Of a stretch of DNA of 64,000 bases, positions 43,840-55,524 are shown piece after piece (within the stretch, counting starts at the first letter, position 1; each line of letters begins with the position of its first letter). The notes below the pieces were generated by a model. The model did not search any database, was not told where the DNA came from, and saw only the letters and a list, made by a program, of their open reading frames with translations. Made by a program: the position numbers and the translations under genes. Origin of the DNA: Terebella lapidaria (Eukaryota > Annelida > Polychaeta > Terebellida > Terebellidae); the NCBI GenBank assembly GCA_949152475.1, contig OX424567.1, forward strand, positions 20,671,402-20,735,401, written 5' to 3'.

Positions 43840-45140
43840 TTACTGAATAAGTTAACATTAGTTTTACTAGTTAAGTCTATTATTGTCCACAATAAAAATA
43901 GTTAAGACGAGAAACGTTTATTATTAAGCTCAACAAGGTAAAGGTTTTGTCCAGTACAGATTTCATGGGTGTAACTGAATAAGTTAACATTATTTTTACT
44001 AGTTAAGTCTATTATTGACCACAATAAAAATAGTTAAGACAAGAAATATTTATTATTAACCTCAACAAGGTAAACGTTTTGTCCAGTACAAATTTCATTG
44101 GTGTAACCGAATAAGTTAACATTAATTTCACTAGTTAAGTCTATTATTGACCACAATAAAAAATAGTTAAGTCTAGTATTGACCACAATAAAAATAGTTA
44201 AGATGAGAAATATTTATTATTAACCTCAACAAGGTGAAAGTATGTCCAGTACAGATTTCATGGGTGTACTGAATAAGTTAACATTATTTTTACTAGTTTA
44301 GTCTATTATTGACCACAATAAAAATAGTTAAGACAAGAAATATTTATTATTGGGCTCAACAAGGTAAAGATTCTGTCCAGTAGACATTTTATGTCTGTAA
44401 CCAAATAAGTTAACTTTTTTTTTTGCTAGTTAAGTCTATTATTGACCTCAATAAAAATAGTTAAGATGAGAAACAATTATTATTGAGTTCAACAAGGTTA
44501 AGATTTTGTCCGGTAGAAATTTCTGGGTGTAACCGAATAAGTTAACTTTATTTTTACATGTTAAGTCTATTATTGACCACAATAAAAAATAGTTAAGTCT
44601 ATTATTGACCACAATAAAAATAGTTAAGATGAGAAATATTTATTATTAAGCTCAACAAGGTGAAAGTATGTCCAGTACAGATTTCATGGGTGTACTGAAT
44701 AAGTTAACATTATTTTTACTAGTTTAGTCTATTATTGACCACAATAAAAATAGTTAAGACAAGAAATATTTATTATTGGGCTCAACAAGGTAAAGATTCT
44801 GTCCAGTAGACATTTTATGTCTGTAACCAAATAAGTTAACATTTTTTTGCTAGTTAAGTCTATTATTGACCTCAATAAAAATAGTTAAGATGAGAAACAA
44901 TTATTATTGAGTTCAACAAGGTTAAGATTTTGTCCGGTAGAAATTTCTGGGTGTAACCGAATAAGTTAACTTTATTTTTACATGTTAAGTCTATTATTGA
45001 CCACAATGAAAATAGTTAAGACAAGAAATATTTATTATTGGGCTCAACAAGGTGAAGGCTTTGTCCAGTAGAGATTTTATGGCTGTGATCAAATAAGTTA
45101 ACATTATTTTTTTGCTAGTTAAGTCTATTATTGATCACAA
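43840..45140. repeat. 132-bp satellite with ~425-bp higher-order period
   Basis: AATAAGTTAAC recurs about ten times at spacings near 132, 133 and 160 bp. The long spacing comes from an internal duplicate of TAGTTAAGTCTATTATTGAC. The three-monomer block repeats at about 425 bp (44111, 44537, 44960). Confidence 0.85.
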
Positions 45141-45144
45141 TAGC

Positions 45145-46064
45145 TTTTTATGAAAACATTGATCAACTTTTACTTTGAATTTCAACTTGAGACCATGTTT
45201 GGCACAAATTATGAGTTAAAATATAACTTATGTTGAAAAATTCATTCTGGCTCCAATTTCGTCATCTTGAAATGCAGTTTTGGTCAACTTTTACTTTGAA
45301 TTTCAACTTGAAAGCATGTTTGGCACATATTAAAAGTCGAAATATAACTTATGGTGAAAAGTTCGATCTGGCTCCATTTTCGTCATCTTGAAATGCAGTT
45401 TTGGTCAATTTTTAGTTTGAATTTCAACTTGAAACCAAGTTTGGCACATATTATGAGTTAAAATATAACTTATGATGAAAAGTTCGATCTGGCTCCAATT
45501 TCTTCATCTTGAAATGGAGTTTTGGTCAACTTTTAGCTTGAATTTCAACTTGAAACCAAGTTTGGCACATATTATGAGTTAAAATATAACTTATGACGAA
45601 AAGTTCTATCTGGCTCCAATTTCGTCATCTTGAAATGCAGTTTTGGTCAACTTTTACATTGAATTGCAACTTAATACCAAGTTTGGCACATATTATGAGT
45701 TGAAATATAACTCATGGCGAAAAGTTTGATCTGGCTCCAATTTCGTCATCTTGAAATGCAGTTTTGGTCAACTTTTAGTTTGAATTCCAACTTGAAATCA
45801 AGTTGGGCAGGTATTATGAGTTAAAATATAACTCATGACGAAAAGTTTGATCTGGCTCCAATTTTGTCATCTTGAAATGCAGTTTTGATTAACTTTTACT
45901 TTGAATTTCAACTTGAAACCATGTTTGGCACATACATGTATTATGAGTCGAAATATAACTTATGGTGAGAAGTTCAATCTGGCTCCAATTTCGTCATCTT
46001 GAAATGCATTTTTGGTCAAATTTTACTTTGAATTTCAACTTGGAACCAAGTTTGATTCTGAGTT
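45145..46064. repeat. 120-bp satellite
   Basis: About eight units of roughly 120 bp, each with TGGCTCCAATTTCGTCATCT and TTTGGCACATATTATGAGTT. It is unrelated to the adjoining 132-bp family and lies in the 3' half of the Helitron-like element. Confidence 0.85.
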
Positions 46065-47356
46065 GAAATATAAATAGGTGAAAAGATTGATCTATCTGTA
46101 TTTTCATTATTTTATCAAACATGTCGAATGGAAATTCATATAAAGAGATTCCAGTGGTGATTTTGAATTCGACCTTCAATAACCTCGGAAAATCAGTGCA
46201 GCAATTTTGGTGGGGAAAAGAAAACAGTTGTGACTTGAGATTTAACATTTCTCTGGTAATCTTTTTTAGCCCTTGCTCTAGTTTTTCACACTTGACAGTG
46301 ATATATTTGGGGCAACAGAGATGATAGGGCTACGGGGGATACACCCAAGCGGTCGTAGGCGACCGGAAGCGTCTAGTTTTAGTTATGCATGATTAAACTG
46401 TGAAAATTGGAATGCCTTTATATGGCAACGTGGGTCTATTTATAGGAGGACACAATTTGTACATTTAGATAATGTACCCCACTAGCTTATCCAAAGACAC
46501 TCTGGCATCATCAGAGGCAGACAGTGTGTGAAATGTAGTTGTTTCTACTGTACACCTGATGGGACTAGCATACAACTGCCCAACAACCTATAAACAAATT
46601 TAGGAATCCGAAACAAGCCTCATGGAATAGATACATGCAGTGCTGCCAGAGTATACTTTTTAAAAAGTATTATACTTTTTTTTGGCCTTGGGTACTTTTT
46701 ATACTTTTTTGAAATATAAATAGGTGAAAAGATTGATCTATCTGTATTTTCATTATTTTATCAAACATGTCGAATGGAAATTCATATAAAGAGATTTCAG
46801 TGGTGATTTTGAATTCGACCTTCAATAACCTCGGAAAATCAGTGCAGCAATTTTGGTGGGGAAAAGAAAACAGTTGTGACTTGAGATTTAACATTTCTCT
46901 GGTAATTTTTTTTAGCCCTTGCTCTAGTTTTTCACACTTGACAGTGATATATTTGGGGCAACAGAGATGATAGGGCTACGGGGGATACACCCAAGCGGTC
47001 GTAGGCGACCGGAAGCGTCTAGTTTTAGTTATGCATGATTAAACTGTGAAAATTGGAATGCCTTTATATGGCAACGTGGGTCTATTTATAGGAGGACACA
47101 ATTTGTACATTTAGATAATGTACCCCACTAGCTTATCCAAAGACACTCTGGCATCATCAGAGGCAGACAGTGTGTGAAATGTAGTTGTTTCTACTGTACA
47201 CCTGATGGGACTAGCATACAACTGCCCAACAACCTATAAACAAATTTAGGAATCCGAAACAAGCCTCATGGAATAGATACATGCAGTGCTGCCAGAGTAT
47301 ACTTTTTAAAAAGTAGTATACTTTTTTTTGGCCTTGGGTACTTTTTATACTTTTTT
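46065..47356. repeat. 646-bp tandem duplication
   Basis: Copies start at 46065 and 46711 and are almost identical. Each contains the Helitron-like 3' end (CTAG at 46376 and 47022), about 330 bp of downstream flank, and the left end of a hAT-like MITE. So the duplication happened after both insertions, or the assembly has doubled it. Confidence 0.85.
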
Positions 47357-47793
47357 AATACTTTTTTTGGCCTTGGGTACTTTTTTATACTTTTTGGGGG
47401 GGGGGGGGGTTATGTCAGATTTTTCTGGCAAAACTGCCAAAAAGCCCGCGCAGAAGCCCGCGAAGGCAATATCTAAACATTGTTGTACTAGTATATTTTA
47501 ACAGATTCCAATCCATTGCCACACCGATGCTCAAGAGCCCATGCACGCCTTGATGTCTGCAGTACCATGGATCACAACGTGACGGCACATGTGTAGACAC
47601 GCAGTGGGCCCTTGACCATGCGGTGTGACAATGAAAAATGGAATGCTGAAGGTACTATTGGTTAGCCAATATATGCATCAAAACAGGTATGTCGATCAGA
47701 ATATATACTTTTTTATACTTTTTTTTGGACTGGCGTGTACTTTTTTTTTGAGGATTTCAATACCTTTTTCCGAAATGTTGGCTGGCAGCACTG
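47284..47793. mobile_element. hAT-like MITE rich in TACTTTTTATACTTTTTT
   Basis: The ends are CAGTGCTGCCAG and CTGGCAGCACTG, perfect 12-bp inverted repeats in hAT style. TACATG lies directly outside on both sides. The interior is homopolymer-rich and non-coding. The left end is also present in the first 646-bp copy at about 46638. Confidence 0.7.
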
Positions 47794-48540
47794 TACATGA
47801 CAAGTACACAGGTACCTAATAACAATCCAAAAGGCTACTGAATTTAATAAAATGCGATGTAAAGAATCGGAGATAATGTATGGTGTCTCTAAATTATGAG
47901 AATTATGAGGCAGCAACATTACAGTTTGGAATGAAATAAGCAATGCAATGAACATCGAATCCGTACTACTAAGTGCAGGACATGATTCGCTTGCATTATC
48001 TATGCGACTACTGTCCATATTATTGTCATATTCCCAGAAACCTTTCATTTGCTAGACGGGCTTCTTTCATTGTCAATCAACGCCTACTCGTGGCGCTTTT
48101 GGTATTCAAACAGCACTGTCTTGGGGGTGTCTTACGGGTTATAATGACAATGTTCAGTGACGTCAAATAAATGTCATAACGTTGTGGATATGGGAAAACC
48201 TCAATCATCACAATACTCCTTGCACTTTTCTGCTATTGAAGGTTGTGACCTAAAACGTGAAAATTTATTCGTAGTGGGCCTATAGGATGCCACACATATA
48301 TGGAATTCGAGTATGAAATGAAACCCTATTTGTATATTGTCACATAAGACCAAGATGTACTAGTAGACATTATAAGGGAAATTCGGCCTATGTTCATGAT
48401 AGAATTGTGTCGATATATTTGTTGCTTAGATATACACATTTTGATACTAGTAAGATAGTGGCATAATGGACTATTCTTTAAAAATTCGTTTTCATTGTCA
48501 AATCACAATAAATTTACTGGAATTGTTCATTACATGAGTT
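47794..48540. repeat. Dispersed repeat copy, no gene
   Basis: From about 47930 to 48240 the sequence matches 54990-55265 in direct orientation (for example AGTGCAGGACATGATTC and CGGGTTATAATGACAATGTT). Nothing coding was recognised. Confidence 0.6.
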
Positions 48541-48559
48541 AAGGAATGAAAATTCGCAG

Positions 48560-49273
48560 AAGAAAAGTGAGCTTTCAGTCCCTGGAGTGGCAAGCGAGCT
48601 TTTAGCCCATGGAGCAGCGAGCTTTTAGCCCATGGAGCAGCGAGCTTTTAGCCCATGGAGCGGCAAGCGAGCTTTTAGCCCATGGAGCGGCAAGCGAGCT
48701 TTTAGCCCATGGAGCGGCAAGCGAGCTTTTAGCCCATGGAGCGGCAAGCGAGCTTTTAGCCCATGGAGCAGCAAGCGAGCTTTTAGCCCATGGAGCGGCA
48801 AGCGAGCTTTTAGCCCATGGAGCGGCAAGCGAGCTTTTAGCCCATGGAGTGGCAAGCGAGCTTTTAGCCCATGGAGCGGCAAGCGAGCTTTTAGCCCATG
48901 GAGCGGCAAGCAAGCTTTTAGCCCATGGAGCAGCAAGCGAGCTTTTAGCCCATGGAGCGGCAAGCGAGCTTTTAGCCCATGGAGCGGCAAGCGAGCTTTT
49001 AGCCCATGGAGTGGCAAGCGAGCTTTTAGCCCATGGAGCAGCAAGCAAGCTTTTAGCCCATGGAGTGGTGAGTGAGCTTTTATCCCAAGGAACGGCAAAA
49101 AAGCTTTCAATCCTTGGAGCGGGAACTGCAGTAAAATGAGCGAGAGCCAAGAACTTGTTGACCCGATGAAGAGGCGTGCAAGCTTCAATCCATGGAAAGG
49201 CAAGAGGTCGTCAGGAGAAGTTGTTGAGGATGAAGATGGAACTTGGAGTCAGGAGTTGCGAAACATGAAGTAA
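48560..49273 (+). CDS. Kinin-type (lymnokinin-like) neuropeptide precursor exon, frame broken at edges
   Basis: Sixteen consecutive 9-residue units AFSPWSGKR lie in one frame (48644-49075): eleven end GKR, the others SKR, SKQ, GKQ or GE. KR is the prohormone cleavage site and the Gly is the amidation donor, so the main product would be AFSPWS-amide. This fits the molluscan kinin pattern FxxWS-amide (lymnokinin). The same frame continues with diverged units AFIPRNGKK, AFNPWSGN and, after MKRR, ASFNPWKGKR, then an acidic tail ending at TAA 49271-49273. The diverged units keep the peptide pattern with different codons. Breaks: TGA at 48568 and 49073 (both replace a CGA Arg), and two 4-bp-short units (48598-48643). 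A good acceptor (TTCGCAG) precedes 48560. No signal-peptide exon was found. It could be a pseudogene, or the breaks may be sequencing or collapse errors. Confidence 0.65.
48571..49102. repeat. 27-bp tandem array of the peptide unit
   Basis: About twenty units of GCTTTTAGCCCATGGAGCGGCAAGCGA with few substitutions; two are 23 bp. Since 27 is divisible by three, several other frames on both strands are also open and should be ignored. Confidence 0.95.
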
Positions 49274-49534
49274 TGGTTTCCTGACTTGATAATGTCTCGA
49301 TCTTTCTCAAGACATGCAAATAAATACAACACCTAAGCAAAATTTTTATTAATGTTGGAATTTTTCTCAACTATTATTGAGTATTGTCCGAACAGTAACT
49401 GAAGGTATAACAGATATTGGAAACAATATGCGTGGGATGTTATTCCATTAGCTCTTCTCTTGTGATGTATGTTCATCCACTGCTGCAGAAATCGATCTTG
49501 TGTTACTTTGTGTTGATGTGGTGTGTACAGTTTT

Positions 49535-49540
49535 AATAAA
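49535..49540 (+). terminator. Candidate poly(A) signal of the kinin-type gene
   Basis: AATAAA about 260 nt downstream of the TAA. Another AATAAA occurs at 49318. Confidence 0.45.
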
Positions 49541-50009
49541 CGACGATATGTATGAGACAGCGACCTTGTGAAACAGATATATAGCTCAATAGTTATTTAC
49601 ACAGCGTCAATTTATATCCATGTCAAGTATGGGAAAATAAATAGGCTATTGAGCAATATCACTGATAAATTCTTAATAAAGTTTCTTTCCACGCGAGATA
49701 TTCATTGTTGTCCAGCGTGTAACAACAACAACCACTCATATTTTCCATTTTTGTATAATAAATGAGAGTATATCATATCAAATATCGATTCAACATTACG
49801 CCTTATTTGCACTGAAGTGATCCTTTGAGGGGGGGGGGGGGGGGAGGTTGAGACAGGTGCCAAATTATTATGTTCAGATATTGAAAACTTATACAAGAAA
49901 TAAAGTATATAACCAAAACAAGAGTGGGTCTCAGATTTTTCACGATTTGTTTCCATTTTTTTTTATATTTTCCCGACTTCCTAAACTTGGTAAGGAGTTG
50001 CCATGTTCA

Positions 50010-50801
50010 AATCGGTGGCAATCGAGGGATACAGCTGCGTTCGCAATCGAGGGATACAGCTGCGTTCGCAAGGACCGAAACCGTCACGGCGGAGGCGTCA
50101 TGGTCTACGTGCGCGATGATTTCATCTTCAGCAAGCGCGATGACCTGATGTCGGAGTCGATCGAGGCCGTGTGGGTTGAAACCCAGCTGCCCAAGACGAA
50201 ACCGTTCCTCGTAGGTACTGTCTATAGACCCCCGGACCAGCAGAACTTTTATAGTGTATTTGATGAACATCTTTCCCAGTGTAATCAATTCATGTCGATG
50301 GAGTCAATTTTACTGGGTGATTTCAACACCAATATATCTAACAAAAGTTCCTGTAACTATTTGTGTAAAGGTCTAGACAATCTTTGTCATTCTTACTCAC
50401 TCAAACAGCTGATTGATAAACCCACTAGAGTTTCTGCAACATCAAGCTCAATCATTGACTTGATTATGGTATCAGATGAACAAAAAATCTCCAGAAGTGG
50501 TGTAATAACATATGGTATTAGCGATCATAACATTATCCACTGTACTCGTAAGATAACAAAATGTCCAGTAAATAGTCATACTAATGTTACAGTTCGCTCA
50601 TTTAAAAACTACTGTAAAGATGAGTTAAACAATCGTTTGGCAAATCTTGATTGGTCAGTAGTAACCAACTGTAGTGATGTAAACAAGGCATGGTCAAACT
50701 TCAAAACTATGTTCATCACTGTCATAGATTCCATTGCTCCACTGAAAACTATAAGGATAAAACAAAGGTCAGAGCCTTGGATCAGTGGGGGAAATCATTA
50801 G
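50010..50801 (+). pseudogene. LINE endonuclease domain
   Basis: An AP-endonuclease-like segment with RHGGGVMVYVRDD, VGTVYRPP, LLGDFN and the catalytic-region ISDHN. The N-terminal third of the domain is missing. A 26-bp direct repeat beginning AATCGAGGGATACAGCTGCG occurs twice near 50018 and 50044. The frame breaks at about 50795 in a G run. Confidence 0.8.
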
Positions 50802-53302
50802 TAGTATTTGTCAACGGGATCAACTGTTACGTGATTTCAAGTCCTCTAAGGATCAGTCCAAATATGTATTGTACAAAAAGGTCAGGAACAAAACTCAGAA
50901 ATTGATAGATAATGCTAAAAGGTCTCATGTCAAATCACAGATTGAGGAAAATAGACATTCTCCTAAACAGCTGTGGAACACTCTAAAAAGCCTTGGTACA
51001 AGCAAAAATTGTAAAAAGACAAGTAACATCAGTCTGAATGTAAATGGTGTGGTGTCTTTTGACAAGACAGTAGTAGCCAATAAGTTGATTGACTTCTTCA
51101 CAACTGTTGCTCAAAACCTGGTAAACAAGCTACCTGTTGCTTGTGGTTTGTTTGGATCTAGTTATGTCCATAGATTCTATGAAGGTAAAGGTGTTATGTT
51201 AAATGACTTTAAACTCCAAAGGGTTGGTGTGGATCAAGGATGTAAATAAGTGTAAGGCCACTGGCTTAGACTCTATCCCTGCTATCTTCATTCGAGATGG
51301 TGCAAATGAAATATCCACTGCTATCGCTTATATTGTAAATCTATCACTGACTCAGAGTGTTGTACCAGAGGAGTTTAAACATGCTCGTGTTGTCCCTTTG
51401 AACAAAAAGTCAACAAAAACTGAAGCAAGTAATTATCGACCAGTATCAGTGTTAAACATCATGTCAAAAATATTGGAAAGGGTTATTTATGACCAAGTGT
51501 ATGAGTATCTTCAGGCTCGTAAATTATTGTATGAATTTCAGTCTGGTTTCCGAGGTACATACTCCACTGAAACATGTCTTATTCATATGTGTGATCACAT
51601 CCGCTCAGAAATAGACAAAGGCAATTATTGTGGCATGGTTGTACTCGATTTACAAAAGGCTTTCGACACTGTAAATCACGGTATTCTATTGGACAAATTG
51701 AAAGCTATTGGTCTGAATAATGGTTCAGTAAATTGGTTCTCATCTTATCTGAGTGATAGGAAACAAGTTGTGGATGTTAACTCAGTTTTGTCTACTGAAA
51801 GGAGTATTACATGTGGTGTGCCCCAGGGCTCGATACTCGGGCCTTTATTATTTTTAATCTATGTGAATGATATGGTATCGGCTGTAAACTGTAAATTACT
51901 CCTATATGCAGATGATTCCACTTTGGTCGTGTCAGGCAAAAATGTTAAGGATCTTGAAAGGGTACTAAGTGTGGAGCTTGAAGCTGTCAGTTACGGAGCC
52001 TCTGAGAGGACATGGAAGAAATATTTTCAGCACATTGTTATTGCGTTCCATCGCAATATTATCGCGTTCCCTCGCATTCCGGATCGCGTTCCCTCGCAAT
52101 CCGGATTGCGTTACCTCGCAATCCGGATTGCGTTACCTCGCAATCCGGATTGCGTTCCGTCGCAATCCAGATCGCGTTCCCTCGCGATATTATCGCGTTC
52201 CCTCGCGATCTTATTGCGTTCCCTCGCATTGTGCTGACGCCAATGACTTCTGAGAAGGTTATTCTACAAGATCGCGAGGGAACGCGATCCGGAATGCGAG
52301 GGAACGCGATATTATCGCGAGGGAACGCGATAATATCGCGAGGGAACGCGATCTGGATTGCGAGGGAACGCAATAAGGTCGCGAGGGAACGCGATCCGGA
52401 TTGCGAGGGAACGCAATAAGATCGCGAGGGAACGCGATCCGGATTGCGAGGGAACGCAATAATATCGCGAGGGAACGCGATCCGGATTGCGAGGGAACGC
52501 GATAATATTGCGAGGGAACGCAATATTATTGCGAGGGAACGCAATAACCGTATGTCAAAAAATATTTCTTCCATGTCCTTTCAGCGGCTCCGTAGTCAGT
52601 AGATGGTTGGTGGATAATAAATTGTCACTGCACCTTGGCAAAACTGAATCGATTCTCTTTGGTAACAACTACATGTTATAACAGTGTTCCAAACTTGATG
52701 TAACCTGTAATGGCATACAAATTGAATCTAAATCTAGTGTTCGCTACCTGGGTGTAGAACTTGAACAAAATTTGAGTGGTGTATCTATGGCTCACAAGGT
52801 AATCAAAAAGGTTAATGCCAGGATTAAATTCATGTCTCGAATAGCAGGTTTTCTCGATGTTCACACAGCCAAGATATTAGCTTCCGCAATAGTTCAGTGT
52901 CATTCAGATTATGGTTGTTGTACGTGGTTTTCTGGTCTACCTAAACAGCTTGAAAACAGACTCCAAGTATGTCAAAATAAACTAATTCGTGTAATACTCA
53001 AACTCAATTTCAGAACCCATCTTGATGTAAGTCATTTCAGATCTCTTAACTGGCTAACTGTGGAGGACAGAGTTAAGTTTCTACAACTATGTCATGTCAG
53101 AAGGATTGTATCTGGAAAGGCCCCATCTTACTTATGTAACAATCTAGTCCAAGTCAATACTGTTCATTCTCATAATACTCGTTCCAGTGGTGCTTCACTA
53201 TACCTCACTGTCGTACACTTATGGGCAAACATCGTTTTATGTACACCGCTATTTCAGAATGGAATAATTTGGACTTTTGTATCCAAAATGTCAATCTCTT
53301 AA
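50800..53302 (+). pseudogene. LINE reverse transcriptase, frameshifted and interrupted
   Basis: The sequence continues from the endonuclease in another frame (50785-51249), shifts again near 51205, and then shows RT motifs: NYRPVSVL, LDLQKAFDTVNH, GVPQGSILGPLLF and the catalytic YADDSTL. The frame runs into a 603-bp insert at 51992 and resumes beyond 52600 with LVDNKLSLH...KTESILFG and a C-terminal region (52772-53302). It is non-functional. Confidence 0.88.
51992..52594. mobile_element. Foldback element, copy 2, inserted in the LINE RT
   Basis: 603 bp, with ends TACGGAGCC and GGCTCCGTA, flanked by a perfect 6-bp duplication GTCAGT (51986-51991 and 52595-52600). The arms are opposed arrays of 21-22-bp units on GCGAGGGAACGCGAT. 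The RT reading frame is continuous across the site if the insert and one GTCAGT are ignored, which fixes the boundaries. Confidence 0.9.
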
Positions 53303-53627
53303 CTACTTTTAAGTCAAAATGTAAACAGTTTTTATTTGCCAAGTTAATATCCAGTACATCTAGTCAGTATATCTAGTCATTAGTCAAACATGTTGTTTTT
53401 ATTCATTGTATTGTACCTTGCCTTTTTGCTGTCATATTGGGACCTCAATGGAAATAAGTCCCCTATTGGACTTTTTTGAGTTATCCCAGGTATATATTTA
53501 TGGCAATAATATATGTTCCTTTTACATATTTTTGGTACTTTATTTTTACTTGCAATACTTAGTATGTGTTGGAACATGTATATGCTATGTTTTATACTGA
53601 ATAAATTCAATCAATCAATCAATCAAA

Positions 53628-54720
53628 AGATTATCTCCAATTATCGGCATACTAGAATATCTATGTTTTGATAAAATTATGACTGAAATGTATGATTAAA
53701 TGCAGGATAATAGATAAAATGTATGATGAGGAGACAATGTATCATAATATCTTGTAAGATTCAAGTACATTTATTACATAAAAGTTTGTATTTATTTCAT
53801 ATCTTTTAGCTTTACCTGAAAGAAAATATGATACTTATTCGGAGTCTCAAGATAATACCCCAAACTTCCAAAACAGGCAGTCTAAATAATCTGGAGTTAT
53901 TTTCTGAAAATATTGATACACTGATCCAGATTTTCAAGACAGTTTCTGAGAATTTTGAAATAATATGATGATGTGGCTTAATCTTTACTTTCTGAAATCT
54001 ATATTTGTATTCTATCTGGTATTTATTTTATTCCCATCCATTCCCATGTTCCATTGCTGCATACAAAAAATGTCATGTTATAAATCGATTCACACATTCG
54101 CTCACACTACGTCCACCATTGATCTGTTCAGGTCTACACTTAATAGACCCGGATGATTTAATACCATAAAATACTTACACACGCACAAGTACTATTATAT
54201 AGATCAAATTGTTAGAGACATTGGAAACCTACAGTCTAGCACCTCTAATTCAATCGAGAACCACCTAAGCGGGACAGGTTTGGATAGATTACTATTTAAT
54301 AATTTTTTAGATATAATTATGAAACTCACAGGAATGTTACCAGTGATTCCAAGGTGAAGTGTGCAAAGTAACATTGTACTGTGTTTATCATGGAACCGCT
54401 TAGAGTTGCTGACGGAAACACATTGCTGATAGGGCTGAAATATATTCAGCTCATAACTTTGGAGATAATATCTAAAGAAAATCTGATCTTCAGATTTAGA
54501 GATAATGTATGATGTCTGAAAAGTATGAGGTATCATGTTTGAAATTTGAGTTTAGATATTTGGTTATTGTCTCAAAATTGTAAATTATTAAATTAAAGTG
54601 TTCATGCTTTATCTCTACATTTTCGTTTTGTTAGTCACAACATCAATGACAATAATTACAACAGTTGGTATCATAAAAAGAACCAAACAAGTGGCTTACA
54701 AGGAGTGGAAATGAAATTCA
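53628..54720. other. Non-coding, repeat-derived
   Basis: AT-rich, with no supported gene. The segment at 54398-54470 is related to 42810-42880. Confidence 0.5.
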
Positions 54721-55450
54721 CAGGATTGAACTGCCTCCAGATTTTGATGTTATGTGTAAAATATCACAAGGTTATTATACCGAAAGCAGCAGTGTGCATT
54801 CGGGAAATGTACTCACGTTTTAATTTACAACGAAAACAAATTGCATGTACATAATAGAACTATTCTAAACATGTACATTCCAAATCTCCGGCTATTATCG
54901 TAAGGACGTGTGGAATGACATAAAACCTTGCCCACATGTATGAGGCACTGCCAGAGGCAGCAACAATACTGTGAATATACAATGAACAAGCAATGGAATG
55001 AACATGAAACTGGGCTACTGAGTGCAGGACATGATTCACTTGCATTATCTATGCGACTACTGTCCAGATTATTGCGATATTCCCGGAAACTTTTCATTTG
55101 CTAGAGGGGCTTCTTTCATTGTCAATCAGTGCCTATTCATGGTTCGTTTGGTATTCGAACAGCGCTATCTATGGCTCTCTTACGGGTTATAATGACAATG
55201 TTCAGTGACGTCCAATAAATGTCATAACGTTGTGGATATAGGAAGAACCCAATCATCACAATACTTTTTGTACCAGTGAAGGTTTTGACCTAAAACGTGA
55301 CAACTTATCTGTATAGCGGGCCCTATAGAATACCACCCACATATGGAACTCAATATGAAACGAAATCTTATTCATTATTGTCACGGAAGACCGCAATCGG
55401 AAAAAAAACTCACCAATAGAATACAATAGGTAATAGAATTGTGTCGATGT
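54721..55450. repeat. Composite of dispersed repeats
   Basis: 54721-54912 recurs, interrupted, at 55858-55903 plus 59262-59412. 54990-55265 recurs at about 47930-48240. Shared blocks include CTCCAGATTTTGATGTTATG and ATGTACTCACGTTTTAATTT. No gene was seen. Confidence 0.75.
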
Positions 55451-55524
55451 ATTTTTCACTTAAAGGGAGAGGTCTATCTTAGTTGTTAATGCATGATAAG
55501 TGTTGTGTCTGTTTAGCATGTAGT

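Larger units (their letters stand above)
43174..46376 (+). mobile_element. Helitron-like non-autonomous element with satellite core
   Basis: The 5' end is TC (TCCCCCGAAC...) preceded by A. The 3' end is CTAG followed by T, and a hairpin (CGGTCG-TAGG-CGACCG) ends 11 bp before it. These are the Helitron hallmarks: 5'-TC, 3'-CTRR, subterminal hairpin and A/T insertion without target duplication. A small hairpin CCGAAC-AAA-GTTCGG is also at the 5' end. The 3.2-kb interior has no Rep/helicase ORF but holds 168-bp, 132-bp and 120-bp tandem arrays. Helentron-associated elements of bivalves are known to have tandem-repeat cores, which fits. Confidence 0.7.
49980..53627 (+). mobile_element. 5'-truncated, decayed non-LTR retrotransposon (LINE)
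   Basis: It has an endonuclease domain, then a reverse transcriptase and a typical C-terminal region, then a 3' tail of AATC repeats (about 53607-53626). The order and RT motifs fit the Jockey/CR1-like group. The clade is not resolved. It starts inside the endonuclease domain, has at least two frameshifts, and is interrupted by a foldback element. Confidence 0.85.

Noticed and set aside
43174..46376. CRISPR-like regularly spaced repeats
   Set aside because: These are continuous satellite monomers in a eukaryotic context, with no unique spacers between identical repeats and no cas genes.
48602..49203. Minus-strand and alternative plus-strand ORFs across the 27-bp array (APWAKSSLA, ELLAHGAAS repeats)
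   Set aside because: They are open only because the unit is 27 bp. Only the AFSPWSGKR frame continues into diverged units that retain the motif and processing sites.
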